In this document: piece after piece, positions 34,034 through 45,248 of the stretch
How the letters are laid out: each line of letters begins with the position of its first letter
How positions within the stretch are numbered: the stretch's first letter is position 1
DNA from: Rossellomorea pakistanensis
GTDB lineage: Bacteria; Bacillota; Bacilli; Bacillales; Bacillaceae_B
NCBI RefSeq assembly: GCF_016908495.1
Contig: NZ_JAFBDZ010000002.1
Coordinates: 124,001 to 188,000, forward strand
DNA: 64,000 bases
Direction of reading: 5' to 3'
Translations under genes and position numbers: made by a program
Notes under the pieces: model-generated
What the model was told of the DNA's origin: nothing
The model's database searches: none
What the model saw: the letters and a program-made list of their open reading frames with translations, nothing else

Positions 34034-36148
34034 GTGAATGCATTACTCTGGATTAACTGGATTGCGTTTTTGATTGTAACCGCTTACGCAGTCGGGTTAT
34101 TTGTATATGTTGTAAAAACAAGAATGGAATATATTAAACTGGGGAAAAAAGTTGAATTTGATCAAAATGTCAAAGAAAGATTAAAGAAAATTGGTGTAAA
34201 CGTATTTGGACAAAAGAAATTACTGAAAGACAAGAAAAGTGGGACGATCCACGTCATGTTCTTTTATGGGTTTATTCTTGTTCAATTCGGTGCTATTGAT
34301 TTTATTTGGAAAGGGCTTGCACCAGGATCTCATTTGCCACTTGGGCCATTATATCCTGGTTTCACCTTTTTCCAGGAGCTTGTCACTTTAATGATTTTGG
34401 TGGCCGTTGTTTGGGCATTCCATCGTCGTTATGTGGAAAAGCTTGTTCGTTTAAAAAGAGGGTTTAAATCTGGTTTGGTTCTCCTATTCATTGGAGGATT
34501 AATGCTATCCGTTTTACTTGGAAACGGTATGGGGCTGATCTGGCATGGTGAAGAGCTGGCATGGACAGAGCCTGTTGCTTCTCTTATTGCAGGAGCGCTG
34601 GGAGGCATTGGTGAAACCGCCTCTATTGCCATTTTCTATATCTCTTGGTGGATTCACTTGATTTTCTTATTAGCTTTTCTAGTGTATGTTCCACAATCGA
34701 AGCATGCTCACTTAATCGCAGGGCCTGCAAATGTGTATTTTAACCGTTTAGACAACCCTGGGAAACTGGAACCAATTGATTTTGAAGATGAATCGGCTGA
34801 AACCTTTGGGGTAGGAAAAATTGAAGAATTTACTCAGCCGCAAATGATCGATTTCTATGCTTGCGTTGAATGTGGACGCTGTACAAATATGTGTCCTGCA
34901 ACCGGGACAGGAAAGATGCTTTCTCCAATGGATTTGATTGTAAAATTACGTGATCATTTAACGAACCATGGGGCAGCGGTCACATCGAAGAAGCCTTGGG
35001 TACCAACATTTGCTTTCAATCAAACGAAAGGAAATCAGATTGCAATGGCAAGTGCAACGGCAGCGGCAGAAGAGGCAGCATCTGCTGCACACTATAGTCC
35101 AAGTTTAATTGGAGATGTTATTACAGAAGAAGAGATCTGGGCTTGTACGACATGTCGTAATTGTGAAGACCAGTGTCCAGTGATGAATGAGCATGTTGAT
35201 AAAATCATTGACCTTCGCCGTTATTTAGTGTTAACAGAAGGGAAAATGGACGCCGATGCACAACGCGCAATGCAAAACATCGAGCGTCAAGGAAATCCAT
35301 GGGGGTTAAATCGTAAAGAGCGCGAAAATTGGCGTGAAGCAAGAGAAGACGTTCATATTCCTACAGTAAAAGAATTGAAAAAAGCCGGAGAAGAGTTTGA
35401 GTTCTTATTCTGGGTTGGATCCATGGGTTCTTTCGATAACCGCAGTCAAAAAATCGCTTTAGCATTTGCAAAGCTTCTTAATGAGGCTGGAGTCAAATTT
35501 GCGATTCTTGGAAATAAAGAAAAGAACTCTGGCGATACACCACGTCGTCTTGGAAATGAATTTTTATTCCAGGAGCTAGCGACTCAAAATATCGCAGAAT
35601 TTGAAAAGAATAATGTTAAAAAGATCATTACGATTGATCCACACGCTTATAATATTTTCAAAAACGAGTATCCGGATTTTGGTTTTGAAGGGGAAGTCTA
35701 TCATCATACAGAGCTTCTTGCACAGCTTATCGAAGAGGGACGCTTAAAGCCAAAATATGAAGTTAATGAAACGATTACATTCCATGATTCTTGCTATCTC
35801 GGAAGATACAATGAAGTTTATGATCCACCACGGGATATTTTAAAGTCCATTTCTGGCGTAAAGCTTATTGAGATGGAGAGAAATCGTGAAAAAGGAATGT
35901 GCTGTGGAGCTGGGGGAGGACTCATGTGGATGGAAGAAGATACGGGACACCGAGTGAATGTTTCTCGTACAGAGCAAGCACTGCAAGTAAACCCTTCTGT
36001 CATCAGTTCTGGCTGTCCGTATTGCTTAACTATGCTGTCTGATGGAACGAAAGCGAAGGAAGTGGAAGAAAACGTTGCAACACTGGATGTTGCTGAGCTG
36101 TTAGAAAAAGCAATATTCGGAGGTCAGAAAGAAGAAGAGATCGCTTAA
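34034..36148 (+). CDS. fadF: Iron-sulfur protein FadF, fatty-acid oxidation electron transfer
   Basis: 704 residues: N-terminal membrane domain with about six spans (nitrate-reductase gamma-like), then a ferredoxin-like part with CVECGRCTNMCPATGTGK and CTTCRNCEDQCPVMNEH (two 4Fe-4S clusters), then two CCG domains (CYLGRYNEVYDPPRDIL, GMCCGAGGG, SGCPYCL) as in heterodisulfide reductase B. YwjF/FadF probably takes electrons from ETF/acyl-CoA dehydrogenase to quinone. GTG 34034 suits AGGGAGAGGG; the TTG at 34028 is too close. A FadR box overlaps the promoter. Confidence 0.93.
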   Translation: MNALLWINWIAFLIVTAYAVGLFVYVVKTRMEYIKLGKKVEFDQNVKERLKKIGVNVFGQKKLLKDKKSGTIHVMFFYGFILVQFGAIDFIWKGLAPGSHLPLGPLYPGFTFFQELVTLMILVAVVWAFHRRYVEKLVRLKRGFKSGLVLLFIGGLMLSVLLGNGMGLIWHGEELAWTEPVASLIAGALGGIGETASIAIFYISWWIHLIFLLAFLVYVPQSKHAHLIAGPANVYFNRLDNPGKLEPIDFEDESAETFGVGKIEEFTQPQMIDFYACVECGRCTNMCPATGTGKMLSPMDLIVKLRDHLTNHGAAVTSKKPWVPTFAFNQTKGNQIAMASATAAAEEAASAAHYSPSLIGDVITEEEIWACTTCRNCEDQCPVMNEHVDKIIDLRRYLVLTEGKMDADAQRAMQNIERQGNPWGLNRKERENWREAREDVHIPTVKELKKAGEEFEFLFWVGSMGSFDNRSQKIALAFAKLLNEAGVKFAILGNKEKNSGDTPRRLGNEFLFQELATQNIAEFEKNNVKKIITIDPHAYNIFKNEYPDFGFEGEVYHHTELLAQLIEEGRLKPKYEVNETITFHDSCYLGRYNEVYDPPRDILKSISGVKLIEMERNREKGMCCGAGGGLMWMEEDTGHRVNVSRTEQALQVNPSVISSGCPYCLTMLSDGTKAKEVEENVATLDVAELLEKAIFGGQKEEEIA

Positions 36149-36285
36149 TTTTCAAAAATGATGAAAAATTTATAATTTTCGTTTCAATCATTCTGAATTT
36201 CCATTAAAATGTATAGAGGGGACAGATTTTGTCCCTTAGTAAAAAAGGATAAAAATTTTTGAATGTTAACTGAAGAAAAGTTTAG

Positions 36286-36410
36286 TATCCAACTCTAGCG
36301 CCTTGGCCTTACGAAGTTAAAGCGAATGGACATAGAAAGGGAAAAATACCCTTTCTATGTGACTCGTCTCATGCTTGTCCGGCCTGTTTCAAGGCGCTTC
36401 CACTTTCCTT
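36286..36410. repeat. GCTCCAGCGCC/GGCGCTTCCGC element, copy C4
   Basis: A diverged compact copy: AACTCTAGCGCCTTGGCCTT, a CATAGAAAGGG/CCCTTTCTATG hairpin, CTCATGCTTGTCCGGCCTG and AAGGCGCTTCCACTTTCCT. Its right end abuts the next operon's promoter. A 345-base gap between fadF and the thiolase is made of this element and the control region. Confidence 0.82.
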
Positions 36411-36416
36411 TACTAG

Positions 36417-36434
36417 TGAGCGAGCGTTCAGTCA
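36417..36434. promoter_or_regulatory. FadR-like operator upstream of the thiolase operon
   Basis: TGAGCGAGCGTTCAGTCA agrees with the reverse complement of the fadF site at 15 of 18 positions. A candidate promoter TTTACT (36409-36414) and TCAAAT (36432-36437), 17 bases apart, straddles it. Confidence 0.7.
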
Positions 36435-36440
36435 AATAAA

Positions 36441-36454
36441 TGAAAGCGGTATCA
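36441..36454. promoter_or_regulatory. cre site in the thiolase operon leader
   Basis: TGAAAGCGGTATCA fits TGWAANCGNTNWCA at every fixed position and sits at the predicted start point, the position for CcpA repression. Confidence 0.8.
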
Positions 36455-36493
36455 ATATGCTAATAGATTCATAGAAAAGGGAGGAAATTAAAG

Positions 36494-37690
36494 ATGGGGA
36501 AAACTGTTATTTTAGAAGGTTCCAGAACACCGTTTGGAAAATTAGGCGGGAGCTTAAGCTCTTTTACGGCATCACAATTAGGAGGCTTTGCTGTTAAGGA
36601 AGCTCTGAAACGTTCAGGAGTTCGTTCTGAGGATGTTCAAGAAGTGATTTTAGGTACTGTTCTTCAAGCGGGTCAGGGACAAATTCCTTCCCGACAGGCT
36701 TCTCGTTTCGCTGGTCTTCCATGGAATGTAAAGACGGAAACCATTAACAAGGTATGTGCGTCCGGAATGAGAAGTGTAACATTAGCCGACCAAATCATTC
36801 GTGCGGGTGACGAAGAAGTAATTGTGGCAGGTGGAATGGAATCCATGTCCAATGCTCCATATGCAATGCCAAAAGCACGCTTTGGTTTCCGTATGGGTGA
36901 TTCACAAGTGAAGGATCTTATGGTACATGACGGCTTAACATGTACTTTTAATGGTGTGCATATGGGAACTTATGGAAATGAAACAGCTGAAGAATTTGAA
37001 ATCACAAGACAACAACAGGATGAATGGGCATTACGCAGCCACCAATTAGCTGCGAAGGCTGCAGATAAATTGACCGAAGAAATCGTTGCGGTGGAAGTGC
37101 CTCAAAGAAAAGGAGACCCTATCATTGTCAATCAAGATGAAGGTCCACGTAAAGATACCTCTATTGACAAATTATCAAAACTAGCGCCGGTTTTTGGTTC
37201 AGAAGGTACAATCACAGCTGGAAATGCTCCCGGGGTCAACGATGGAGCGGCAGCGATGGTATTAATGAGTGAAGACCGTGCCTTAAAAGAAGGGAAAGCT
37301 CCACTCGCTTATATTCTAGGTCACACAGCGATTGCCGTTGAAGCGAAGGATTTCCCTCAAACTCCAGGACTTGTCATCAATGAACTTCTAAAGAAAACAG
37401 GAAAAACGATAGATGAAATCGACTTATTTGAAATTAATGAGGCGTTCGCCGCGGTGGCATTAACAAGCGGTAAAATTGCCAACCTAGACCCTGAAAAAAT
37501 CAATGTAAATGGGGGTGCAGTCGCATTAGGTCATCCCATCGGAGCTAGTGGAGCAAGAATCATTTTAACCCTTGCTTATGAACTAAAGCGTCGCGGTGGA
37601 GGAATTGGGATTGCTTCCATATGTAGCGGTGGCGGGCAGGGAGATGCCGTCATGATTGAAGTTCCAAAAAATAAGAACGGGGAGATGTAG
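36494..37690 (+). CDS. mmgA: Acetyl-CoA acetyltransferase (MmgA-like thiolase)
   Basis: A 398-residue thiolase: C88 in [10 protein letters not shown] is the acyl-forming nucleophile, [10 protein letters not shown] and CSGGGQGDA carry the His and second Cys. It cleaves or forms acetoacetyl-CoA. Sequence and order resemble B. subtilis MmgA. AAGGGAGGAAA precedes the ATG; mmgB follows two bases after the stop. Controlled in prospect by FadR-like and cre sites. Confidence 0.9.
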   Translation: MGKTVILEGSRTPFGKLGGSLSSFTASQLGGFAVKEALKRSGVRSEDVQEVILGTVLQAGQGQIPSRQASRFAGLPWNVKTETINKVCASGMRSVTLADQIIRAGDEEVIVAGGMESMSNAPYAMPKARFGFRMGDSQVKDLMVHDGLTCTFNGVHMGTYGNETAEEFEITRQQQDEWALRSHQLAAKAADKLTEEIVAVEVPQRKGDPIIVNQDEGPRKDTSIDKLSKLAPVFGSEGTITAGNAPGVNDGAAAMVLMSEDRALKEGKAPLAYILGHTAIAVEAKDFPQTPGLVINELLKKTGKTIDEIDLFEINEAFAAVALTSGKIANLDPEKINVNGGAVALGHPIGASGARIILTLAYELKRRGGGIGIASICSGGGQGDAVMIEVPKNKNGEM

Positions 37691-37692
37691 GA

Positions 37693-38544
37693 ATGAAGAT
37701 TAATAGAGTGATGGTCATAGGTGCTGGACAAATGGGCTCAGGGATTGCTCAGGTTTGTGCACAGGCTGGGTACGAAGTGGTTCTTAATGACCTAAAAGAA
37801 GAATTTTTAGAAAGAGGACTCAATGGAATTACAAAGAATTTATCTCGTTCAGTAGAAAAAGGAAGAATGGCAGAAGATGAAAAAGAAACGGTATTACGTC
37901 GTTTAACCAAGTCTACAGATTTACAAGATGCAAAAGAAGTAGACATAGTGATCGAAGCAGCTGTTGAAAATATGGAGATCAAAACAAAAATCTTTTCACA
38001 ATTAGATGAAATTGCCCCTAAGCATGCAATTCTAGCATCGAACACGTCTTCTTTACCAATTACAGAAATTGCTGCAGCAACAAAGCGACCGGAAAAAGTG
38101 ATTGGGATGCACTTTATGAACCCTGTTCCTGTTATGAAGCTTGTTGAAATTATTCGTGGGCTAGCAACAACGGATGAAGTGTATCAAGCAATTGAAGACA
38201 TGACAAAGAGTTTATCCAAAGTTCCGGTTGAAGTAGAGGACTTTCCTGGATTCGTATCTAACCGCATCTTAATGCCAATGATTAATGAGGCTATTTTCAC
38301 ATTATATGAAGGTGTTGCAAGTAAGGAAGCTATTGATGAGGTTATGAAGCTTGGTATGAATCATCCAATGGGGCCATTAACTCTAGCTGATTTCATTGGA
38401 CTCGATACTTGTCTATACATCATGGAAACTCTTCACGAAGGGTTCGGGGATGACAAATATAGACCTTGTCCACTCCTCAGAAAATATGTTAAAGCAGGCT
38501 GGCTAGGGCGTAAAACAGGCCGCGGCTTCTATTCATACGAGTAG
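37693..38544 (+). CDS. mmgB: 3-hydroxybutyryl-CoA dehydrogenase (MmgB-like)
   Basis: 283 residues. NAD-binding [17 protein letters not shown] at 9-25, [13 protein letters not shown] and [18 protein letters not shown] with the catalytic His, and [19 protein letters not shown], then a helical dimerisation domain ending [22 protein letters not shown]. Oxidises L-3-hydroxybutyryl-CoA. Operon with the thiolase and acyl-CoA dehydrogenase. Confidence 0.93.
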   Translation: MKINRVMVIGAGQMGSGIAQVCAQAGYEVVLNDLKEEFLERGLNGITKNLSRSVEKGRMAEDEKETVLRRLTKSTDLQDAKEVDIVIEAAVENMEIKTKIFSQLDEIAPKHAILASNTSSLPITEIAAATKRPEKVIGMHFMNPVPVMKLVEIIRGLATTDEVYQAIEDMTKSLSKVPVEVEDFPGFVSNRILMPMINEAIFTLYEGVASKEAIDEVMKLGMNHPMGPLTLADFIGLDTCLYIMETLHEGFGDDKYRPCPLLRKYVKAGWLGRKTGRGFYSYE

Positions 38545-38568
38545 CGATCACATCAAGGGGGAAAAAGG

Positions 38569-39705
38569 ATGGAACTTGCGTTTACGGAAGAACAACAAAT
38601 GATGAGGAAAATGGTAAGAGATTTTGCACAAACAGAGATTGACCCATTTATTGAAAAGATGGAAGAGGGAGAATTTCCACGCGAAATCCTAAAGAAAATG
38701 GCTGACCTTGGACTGATGGGGATTACCACTCCTGAAAAATATGGCGGTTCAGAAATGGACTTCACCTCCTATATCATTGCCATTCATGAGCTATCCAAAG
38801 TAAGTGCAACAATAGGAGTAATCCTATCCGTTCATACTTCTGTAGGGACGAATCCTATTCTTTACTTTGGAACAGAGGAACAGAAACAAAAGTATATTCC
38901 GAAATTAGCTTCTGGGGAATATCTTGGTGCCTTCTGTTTAACAGAGCCAAGTGCTGGTTCGGATGCAGGCGGCTTAAAAACAAAAGCAGTGAAAAAAGAC
39001 GATCATTACGTTCTTAACGGATCAAAAGTGTTTATCACGAATGGAGGCGAAGCAGACACCTACATCGTCTTTGCCTCAACGTCACCTGAAAATGGAAGCG
39101 GTGGGGTTTCAGCTTTTATCGTCGAAAAGGACACTCCTGGCTTGGTCATTGGTAAGGATGAACACAAGATGGGTCTCTATGGTTCAAGAACCGTACAATT
39201 AACCTTTGAAGATATGAAAGTTCCAGTTGAAAATTTACTTGGAGAAGAGGGGCAAGGCTTCAAAATTGCGATGGCGAATCTTGAGGTAGGCCGAATTGGT
39301 ATTGCTGCACAAGCACTTGGTATTGCTGAAGGTGCCTTCGATTATGCAACAGCCTATGCAAAAGAGCGTGTTCAGTTTGGTAAACCCATTGCTGCTCAGC
39401 AAGGAATTGGATTTAAGCTTGCAGACATGGCAACAAGTGTTGAAGGAGCGAAGTTGTTGGTTTATAGAGCCGCTGAGCTACGAACAAAAGGGATTCCTTG
39501 TGGGAAAGAAGCATCGATGGCAAAGCTTTTCGCTTCAAAAACAGCAGTAGATGTATCGACAGAAGCGATCCAAGTTTATGGCGGTTATGGTTATACAAAG
39601 GACTATCCAGTAGAGAGATTGTTCCGAGATGCAAAAGTAACAGAAATATATGAAGGAACAAGCGAAATCCAGCGAATGGTTATTGGTAAGCATCTGCTAA
39701 AATAA
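38569..39705 (+). CDS. mmgC: Acyl-CoA dehydrogenase (MmgC-like)
   Basis: A 378-residue FAD enzyme: LTEPSAGSDAGGL flavin/acyl loop, the NGSKVFITNGG core and the catalytic glutamate in EIYEGTSEIQRMVIG near the C terminus. It introduces the alpha-beta double bond in acyl-CoA. Closer to B. subtilis MmgC (ILSVHTSVGTNPILYFG) than the next gene, which is AcdA. Probable electron acceptor is ETF. Confidence 0.9.
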   Translation: MELAFTEEQQMMRKMVRDFAQTEIDPFIEKMEEGEFPREILKKMADLGLMGITTPEKYGGSEMDFTSYIIAIHELSKVSATIGVILSVHTSVGTNPILYFGTEEQKQKYIPKLASGEYLGAFCLTEPSAGSDAGGLKTKAVKKDDHYVLNGSKVFITNGGEADTYIVFASTSPENGSGGVSAFIVEKDTPGLVIGKDEHKMGLYGSRTVQLTFEDMKVPVENLLGEEGQGFKIAMANLEVGRIGIAAQALGIAEGAFDYATAYAKERVQFGKPIAAQQGIGFKLADMATSVEGAKLLVYRAAELRTKGIPCGKEASMAKLFASKTAVDVSTEAIQVYGGYGYTKDYPVERLFRDAKVTEIYEGTSEIQRMVIGKHLLK

Positions 39706-39771
39706 ACTGTTTATCCTATCTTAGAAAATAAGATTGTATATTTACAGATTAAAACACAAGGGGAGAAAAAG

Positions 39772-40911
39772 ATGAGATTCCAACTAACAGAAGAGCATGA
39801 AATGATCCGCAAAATGGTTCGTGATTTTGCTAAGAATGAAGTTGAACCAACCGCGACTGAACGTGATGAAGAAGAACGTTTTGACATGGAAATTTTCAAG
39901 AAAATGGCTGAGCTAGGATTGACGGGTATTCCATGGCCAGAAGAGTACGGTGGAATTGGCAGTGATTATTTGGCTTATTGTATCGCAGTAGAGGAGCTCT
40001 CACGTGTATGTGCTTCTACAGGTGTAACCCTTTCCGCTCATACTTCTTTAGCAGGCTGGCCAATCTTTAAATTTGGAAGTGAAGAGCAAAAACAGAAATA
40101 TTTAAGACCGATGGCGCAAGGTGAAAAAATCGGTGCTTACGGATTAACAGAGCCGGGATCTGGTTCAGATGCAGGTGGAATGAAAACAACCGCTAGGCTC
40201 GACGGAGAGCATTACATTTTAAACGGATCTAAGATCTTTATTACAAACGGAGGTATTGCCGATATCTATGTGGTGTTTGCCTTAACAGATCCTTCAGATA
40301 GACGACGCGGAACAAGTGCCTTTATTATTGAAAGCGGATTCGAAGGGTTTTCGGTTGGGAAGAAAGAAAAGAAATTAGGGATCCGTTCCTCTCCAACAAC
40401 AGAAATTGTTTTTGAAGATTGTAAAGTACCAAAAGAGAATCTTCTTGGAAATGAAGGAGATGGCTTTAAGATTGCCATGATGACATTGGATGGGGGAAGA
40501 AATGGAATTGCAGCCCAAGCGGTTGGGATCGCACAAGGAGCCCTTGACGCGTCTATTGACTATGCAAAAGAACGCGAGCAATTCGGTAAGCCAATTGCAG
40601 CCAATCAAGGAATATCATTTAAATTAGCTGATATGGCAACAAGTATTGAAGCATCTAGATTATTAACCTATCAAGCAGCATGGTTAGAGTCTGAAGGAAT
40701 GCCATACGGAAAAGAATCAGCCATGTCGAAACTAATGGCTGGAGATACAGCGATGAAAGTAACGACAGAAGCGGTCCAAATCTTTGGGGGATATGGTTAT
40801 ACAAAAGATTATCCAGTCGAGCGCTACATGAGAGATGCTAAAATTACACAGATCTATGAGGGGACACAAGAGATACAAAGACTCGTAATTTCTCGAATGA
40901 TTACAAAATAG
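39772..40911 (+). CDS. acdA: Acyl-CoA dehydrogenase AcdA
   Basis: 379 residues, closely matching B. subtilis AcdA ([63 protein letters not shown] with the catalytic Glu). Gene order fadF...acdA...rpoE is as in B. subtilis with mmgABC-like genes inserted between. Substrate chain length is not readable; short-chain or branched acyl-CoA is likely given icmF nearby. Confidence 0.93.
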   Translation: MRFQLTEEHEMIRKMVRDFAKNEVEPTATERDEEERFDMEIFKKMAELGLTGIPWPEEYGGIGSDYLAYCIAVEELSRVCASTGVTLSAHTSLAGWPIFKFGSEEQKQKYLRPMAQGEKIGAYGLTEPGSGSDAGGMKTTARLDGEHYILNGSKIFITNGGIADIYVVFALTDPSDRRRGTSAFIIESGFEGFSVGKKEKKLGIRSSPTTEIVFEDCKVPKENLLGNEGDGFKIAMMTLDGGRNGIAAQAVGIAQGALDASIDYAKEREQFGKPIAANQGISFKLADMATSIEASRLLTYQAAWLESEGMPYGKESAMSKLMAGDTAMKVTTEAVQIFGGYGYTKDYPVERYMRDAKITQIYEGTQEIQRLVISRMITK

Positions 40912-40975
40912 TCAATTACAGGGGATTTATAGTGAATGGGGAGAAAAGGCACGGTTAAAAAAAGGGGATTTTAAT

Positions 40976-41085
40976 AAATAGCTGTTTTCGTAAGCACTTT
41001 ATCAGTCCGATTTTTCCCTTACTGATATCAAACATAAAAAAGGATTCGGGTATTGCTGGCATTATGGCTTGCGAAAACAGGCATA
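40976..41085. repeat. TTTTCGTAAGC/GCTTGCGAAAA inverted-end element, copy F4
   Basis: GCTGTTTTCGTAAGC at the left is inverted as GCTTGCGAAAACAGGC at the right, enclosing about 75 bases. Relatives of these ends frame F1-F3. Lies between acdA and the TetR gene. Confidence 0.7.
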
Positions 41086-41186
41086 CAAATCTATTTTCTA
41101 TGGGGATGGGAAATTAGATCTTTTCCAGGTTTTAAAAAAAGGTGACGGTTCATATTAGGAAGAATGCGGTAAAAGGCGGTTGGGAC

Positions 41187-41840
41187 ATGCTTAATAAACG
41201 AAGAGAGGTTCATGCCTCAGTAAAAGACGAAAAATTAGTAGAAAAACGGCGTGATGAGATGATACGAGGAGCTGTCTCTCTATTTACACAAAAAGGCTAT
41301 CACCGCACCACGACAAGAGAGATTGCTCGAGCCGCAGGATTTAGTATTGGCACATTATATGAATATATTAGAACAAAAGAAGATGTACTATATTTAGTCT
41401 GCGATAGTATCTATGAGCAGGTAAAAAACCAGCTTCAAGGGATGGATCTCGAAAAAGGGACATTGGAAAGTTTAAGGTTGGGGATTGCTCATTATTTTCG
41501 AGTAGTAAATGATATGCAGGATGAAGTCCTTGTTATGTATCAGGAAGCAAAATCACTCTCAAAGGATGCCTTACCGTATGTGATTAGAAAAGAACTCGAA
41601 ATGGTCGGGATGTTCGAAACATTAATCCAGAGATGTGTAGAAAAAGGAGAGCTTCTTCTAAACGAAAATCAAGTCCATATGTTCGCTCATAATATTTTTG
41701 TCCAAGGTCAAATGTGGGGATTCAGACGCTGGGCACTGCAGAAAAGATTTTCTATCGAAGATTATATTGAAATGCAAACAGACTTATTATTTTCAGGAAT
41801 AAAGGGGTATGAAACGAGTGAAAGAAAAGGGGGAGAATAA
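41187..41840 (+). CDS. TetR-family regulator of the acyl-CoA cluster
   Basis: 217 residues from ATG 41187, chosen for AAAAGGCGG seven bases upstream; the longer frame to 41142 has none. The N-terminal helix-turn-helix ([45 protein letters not shown]) is intact. It is not close to B. subtilis FadR (YsiA), so it is probably a separate regulator for icmF and perhaps acdA, sensing an acyl-CoA. Its stop overlaps icmF by one base. Confidence 0.88.
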   Translation: MLNKRREVHASVKDEKLVEKRRDEMIRGAVSLFTQKGYHRTTTREIARAAGFSIGTLYEYIRTKEDVLYLVCDSIYEQVKNQLQGMDLEKGTLESLRLGIAHYFRVVNDMQDEVLVMYQEAKSLSKDALPYVIRKELEMVGMFETLIQRCVEKGELLLNENQVHMFAHNIFVQGQMWGFRRWALQKRFSIEDYIEMQTDLLFSGIKGYETSERKGGE

Positions 41841-44800
41841 TGAGCACTGTAGAGATTTATAAACCGAAGAACCATGTACGGTTTGTTACAGCTTCTAGTC
41901 TTTTTGACGGTCACGATGCTTCCATCAATATTATGAGAAGAATTATCCAGGCAACTGGAGCAGAAGTTATTCATCTTGGGCATAATCGTTCAGTTGAAGA
42001 GGTTGTAAATGCGGCAATTCAAGAGGATGTCCAAGGAATAGCGATCTCTTCTTATCAAGGAGGACATGTAGAATATTTCAAATATATGTATGATCTTCTA
42101 AAAGAAAAAGGTGCTTCTCATATTCGCATTTACGGCGGAGGAGGCGGGGTGATTATCCCGAAAGAGATTAAAGAATTGCATGACTACGGAATTGCAAGAA
42201 TCTTTTCACCAGAGGATGGAAGAACTCATGGCCTCCAAGGAATGATCAATAACATGGTTGAGGAGTGTGACTTTCCGACCGTTACAGAAAGCATTCAGCA
42301 TGAAACAGAGAAGCTTCAATCCGGGGATATTCAGGCAATCTCTAAGCTAATCACACTTGCAGAATATCAAATGACGGCAACACAAGAAGCAGCTGCAACA
42401 GCTCAAACGGTGTTAACAGAGGTGAAATCACTGGCAAAATCAGTACCAGTATTGGGGATTACAGGTACAGGTGGAGCAGGAAAAAGTTCCTTAACGGATG
42501 AGTTGATTCGACGCTTCTTAAATGAATTAGAAGATAAAAAAGTTGCGATTCTTTCAATTGATCCGACGAAACAAAAAACAGGCGGGGCACTCTTAGGTGA
42601 CAGAATCAGAATGAACGCGATCTTCAATAACAGAGTGTACATGCGAAGTCTGGCAACAAGGGGATCCAAAACGGAGCTGTCATTAGCCATTAAAGATTCG
42701 ATTGACGTAGTAAGAGCAGCAGGTTATGACTTAGTCATTGTCGAAACAAGCGGAATCGGTCAAGGGGATGCAGAAATAACTGAAATTTGTGATTTATCTA
42801 TGTACGTTATGACTAGTGAATTTGGAGCGCCGACCCAGCTAGAAAAAATCGATATGATTGATTTTGCTGACTTAATTGTGATCAACAAATTTGAGCGGAA
42901 AGGGTCGGAAGATGCCAAGCGCCAAGTTCAAAAGCAATATCAGCGCAGTCATTTATTGTTTGATAAAGATTTAGATGAAATGCCTGTATATGGAACGATT
43001 GCGAGCCAGTTCAATGACCCTGGAACAAACGCATTGTTCGCTGCATTGCTGGATGTTATTAAAGAAAAGAAAAACATCGATTGGAAAACATCCTTCTCTA
43101 AAAATGTAGATGTTGAAAAACAAAATGTCATTATTCCAAACGACCGCCGTTACTATTTACGAGAAATCACGGAGACTGTTCGTGGATACCATCGAAAAGC
43201 AGAAGAACAGGCGAGAATTGCCCGCAAGATTTTCCAATTAGAAGGCGCGATTGAAGCGGTAAAGGAAAAAGAAGTAAACGAGGATATCTTTACTTCACTT
43301 CGCACTTTAAAAGAAGAAACCGAAGAAAAGTTAACGCCACAATCTAAAAAGATTCTAGCCCAGTGGAATGACTTAAAAGACAAATATAGTGGGGATCAAT
43401 TTATAACGAAGATTCGTGATAAAGAGATCATCACTGAATTAAAAACGAAAAGCTTATCTGGATTAGATATTCCTAAAGTTGCTCTTCCAAAATACGAGGA
43501 CTTTGGTGAAATTCTCGCTTGGGTATACAAAGAAAATGTCCCGGGAGCTTTCCCGTACACTGCAGGAGTGTTCCCATTTAAGAGGAAGGGTGAAGATCCG
43601 AAACGTCAGTTTGCTGGTGAAGGTACACCTGAAAGAACGAATCGCCGTTTTCATTACCTATCTAAGGATGATGATGCCAAGCGTTTAAGTACCGCATTTG
43701 ACTCCGTTACACTCTATGGTGAAGACCCAGACCATCGCCCAGATATATATGGGAAAGTTGGAGAAAGTGGAGTAAGCATTTGTACGTTAGAGGATATGAA
43801 AAAGCTATACAGTGGCTTTGATCTTTGCCATCCGTCTACTTCTGTATCGATGACGATCAACGGTCCTGCCCCGATCATCTTAGCGATGTTTATGAACACA
43901 GCCATTGATCAACAGGTGAAAAAGAAAGAAGAAGAACTTGGAAGAACACTCAGCTTGGAAGAGTTTACAGAGGTAAAAGAAGCCACATTATCCGTTGTAA
44001 GGGGTACGGTTCAAGCGGATATTTTAAAAGAAGATCAAGGTCAAAATACTTGTATCTTCTCAACTGAGTTTGCTTTAAGAATGATGGGGGATATTCAACA
44101 ATACTTTATTGATCATAAAGTAAGAAATTACTATTCAGTATCGATATCTGGGTACCATATTGCAGAAGCCGGGGCAAATCCAATTTCACAGCTAGCCTTC
44201 ACACTTGCAAATGGCTTTACGTATGTGGAATATTATTTAAGCCGTGGAATGAATATTGATGACTTTGCACCAAACCTTTCCTTCTTCTTCTCAAACGGAC
44301 TTGACCCAGAATATACGGTGATTGGTCGTGTGGCAAGAAGAATTTGGTCAACGGTCATGAGGGATAAATACGGAGCGAATGAACGAAGCCAAAAGCTTAA
44401 ATACCATATTCAAACATCAGGCCGCTCACTGCATGCCCAAGAAATTGATTTCAATGATATCCGCACGACCTTACAAGCACTGATGGCACTTCAGGATAAC
44501 TGTAATTCACTTCATACTAATGCCTATGATGAAGCCATTACGACACCGACGGAAGAATCCGTTCGACGTGCAATGGCTATCCAAATGATCATTACGAAAG
44601 AGCACGGATTAACAAAGAATGAAAATCCACTTCAAGGGTCTTTTATAATTGAAGAATTAACGGACTTAGTAGAAAATGCCGTATTAACAGAATTCGAACG
44701 TATCAATGATCGTGGCGGCGTACTTGGTGCAATGGAAACACAATACCAACGAGGGAAAATACAAGAAGAATCAATGTTCTATGAAATGAAGAAGCATTCT

Positions 44801-45106
44801 GGTGAATTACCTATTGTCGGGGTGAACACGTATTTGAATCCTAATCCTCCGTCAGAAGATGAAATGAATAATATGGAGCTTGCCAGAGCTTCAAAAGAAG
44901 AGAAAGAAACACAAATTAAGAACTTACGAGAATTCCAATCAAGTAATGAGGACAAAACAGCTGAGGCGATTAAACGTTTAAAAGAAGCAGCTGTTAATAA
45001 TGGAAATATATTTGCTGAATTAATGGAAACGGTAAAAGTTGCAAGCCTTGGCCAAATTACAAAAGCCCTCTATGAGGTGGGTGGTCAATACCGAAGAAAT
45101 ATGTAA
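41840..45106 (+). CDS. icmF: Fused isobutyryl-CoA mutase/GTPase IcmF
   Basis: 1088 residues: B12-binding domain (about 10-150, D23-GHDAS-28 providing the cobalt-ligand His), a MeaI-like GTPase chaperone (P loop [14 protein letters not shown] near 208; [16 protein letters not shown]), linker, and a methylmalonyl-CoA-mutase-type TIM barrel ([30 protein letters not shown]). It interconverts isobutyryl- and butyryl-CoA with adenosylcobalamin; some IcmF also act on isovaleryl-CoA. Position after acdA and TetR suggests valine/branched-chain and beta-oxidation crossover. Confidence 0.95.
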   Translation: MSTVEIYKPKNHVRFVTASSLFDGHDASINIMRRIIQATGAEVIHLGHNRSVEEVVNAAIQEDVQGIAISSYQGGHVEYFKYMYDLLKEKGASHIRIYGGGGGVIIPKEIKELHDYGIARIFSPEDGRTHGLQGMINNMVEECDFPTVTESIQHETEKLQSGDIQAISKLITLAEYQMTATQEAAATAQTVLTEVKSLAKSVPVLGITGTGGAGKSSLTDELIRRFLNELEDKKVAILSIDPTKQKTGGALLGDRIRMNAIFNNRVYMRSLATRGSKTELSLAIKDSIDVVRAAGYDLVIVETSGIGQGDAEITEICDLSMYVMTSEFGAPTQLEKIDMIDFADLIVINKFERKGSEDAKRQVQKQYQRSHLLFDKDLDEMPVYGTIASQFNDPGTNALFAALLDVIKEKKNIDWKTSFSKNVDVEKQNVIIPNDRRYYLREITETVRGYHRKAEEQARIARKIFQLEGAIEAVKEKEVNEDIFTSLRTLKEETEEKLTPQSKKILAQWNDLKDKYSGDQFITKIRDKEIITELKTKSLSGLDIPKVALPKYEDFGEILAWVYKENVPGAFPYTAGVFPFKRKGEDPKRQFAGEGTPERTNRRFHYLSKDDDAKRLSTAFDSVTLYGEDPDHRPDIYGKVGESGVSICTLEDMKKLYSGFDLCHPSTSVSMTINGPAPIILAMFMNTAIDQQVKKKEEELGRTLSLEEFTEVKEATLSVVRGTVQADILKEDQGQNTCIFSTEFALRMMGDIQQYFIDHKVRNYYSVSISGYHIAEAGANPISQLAFTLANGFTYVEYYLSRGMNIDDFAPNLSFFFSNGLDPEYTVIGRVARRIWSTVMRDKYGANERSQKLKYHIQTSGRSLHAQEIDFNDIRTTLQALMALQDNCNSLHTNAYDEAITTPTEESVRRAMAIQMIITKEHGLTKNENPLQGSFIIEELTDLVENAVLTEFERINDRGGVLGAMETQYQRGKIQEESMFYEMKKHSGELPIVGVNTYLNPNPPSEDEMNNMELARASKEEKETQIKNLREFQSSNEDKTAEAIKRLKEAAVNNGNIFAELMETVKVASLGQITKALYEVGGQYRRNM

Positions 45107-45117
45107 CTCCGGAGTGA

Positions 45118-45240
45118 GTGAGGGTGTCCTAAAGGGATACGGACCTACTTATTTTTCAATAGTTAGAAGGTGTTTTTGATAGTTCTTCTATCTATTGAAG
45201 GAGTAGTTCCTGTCACCTTGGTTTGGGATACCCTCTTTAT
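45118..45240. repeat. Long palindromic terminator-like repeat, copy A3
   Basis: GAGGGTGTCCTAAAGGG at the left pairs with GGGATACCCTCTTTAT at the right; inner TAGAAGG and CTTCTA arms. Follows icmF directly and can terminate it. Confidence 0.8.
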
Positions 45241-45248
45241 TATATTGA

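Noticed and set aside
41187..41840. FadR itself
   Set aside because: The TetR protein differs clearly from B. subtilis FadR in both the DNA-binding and ligand domains, so no fadR symbol was given.
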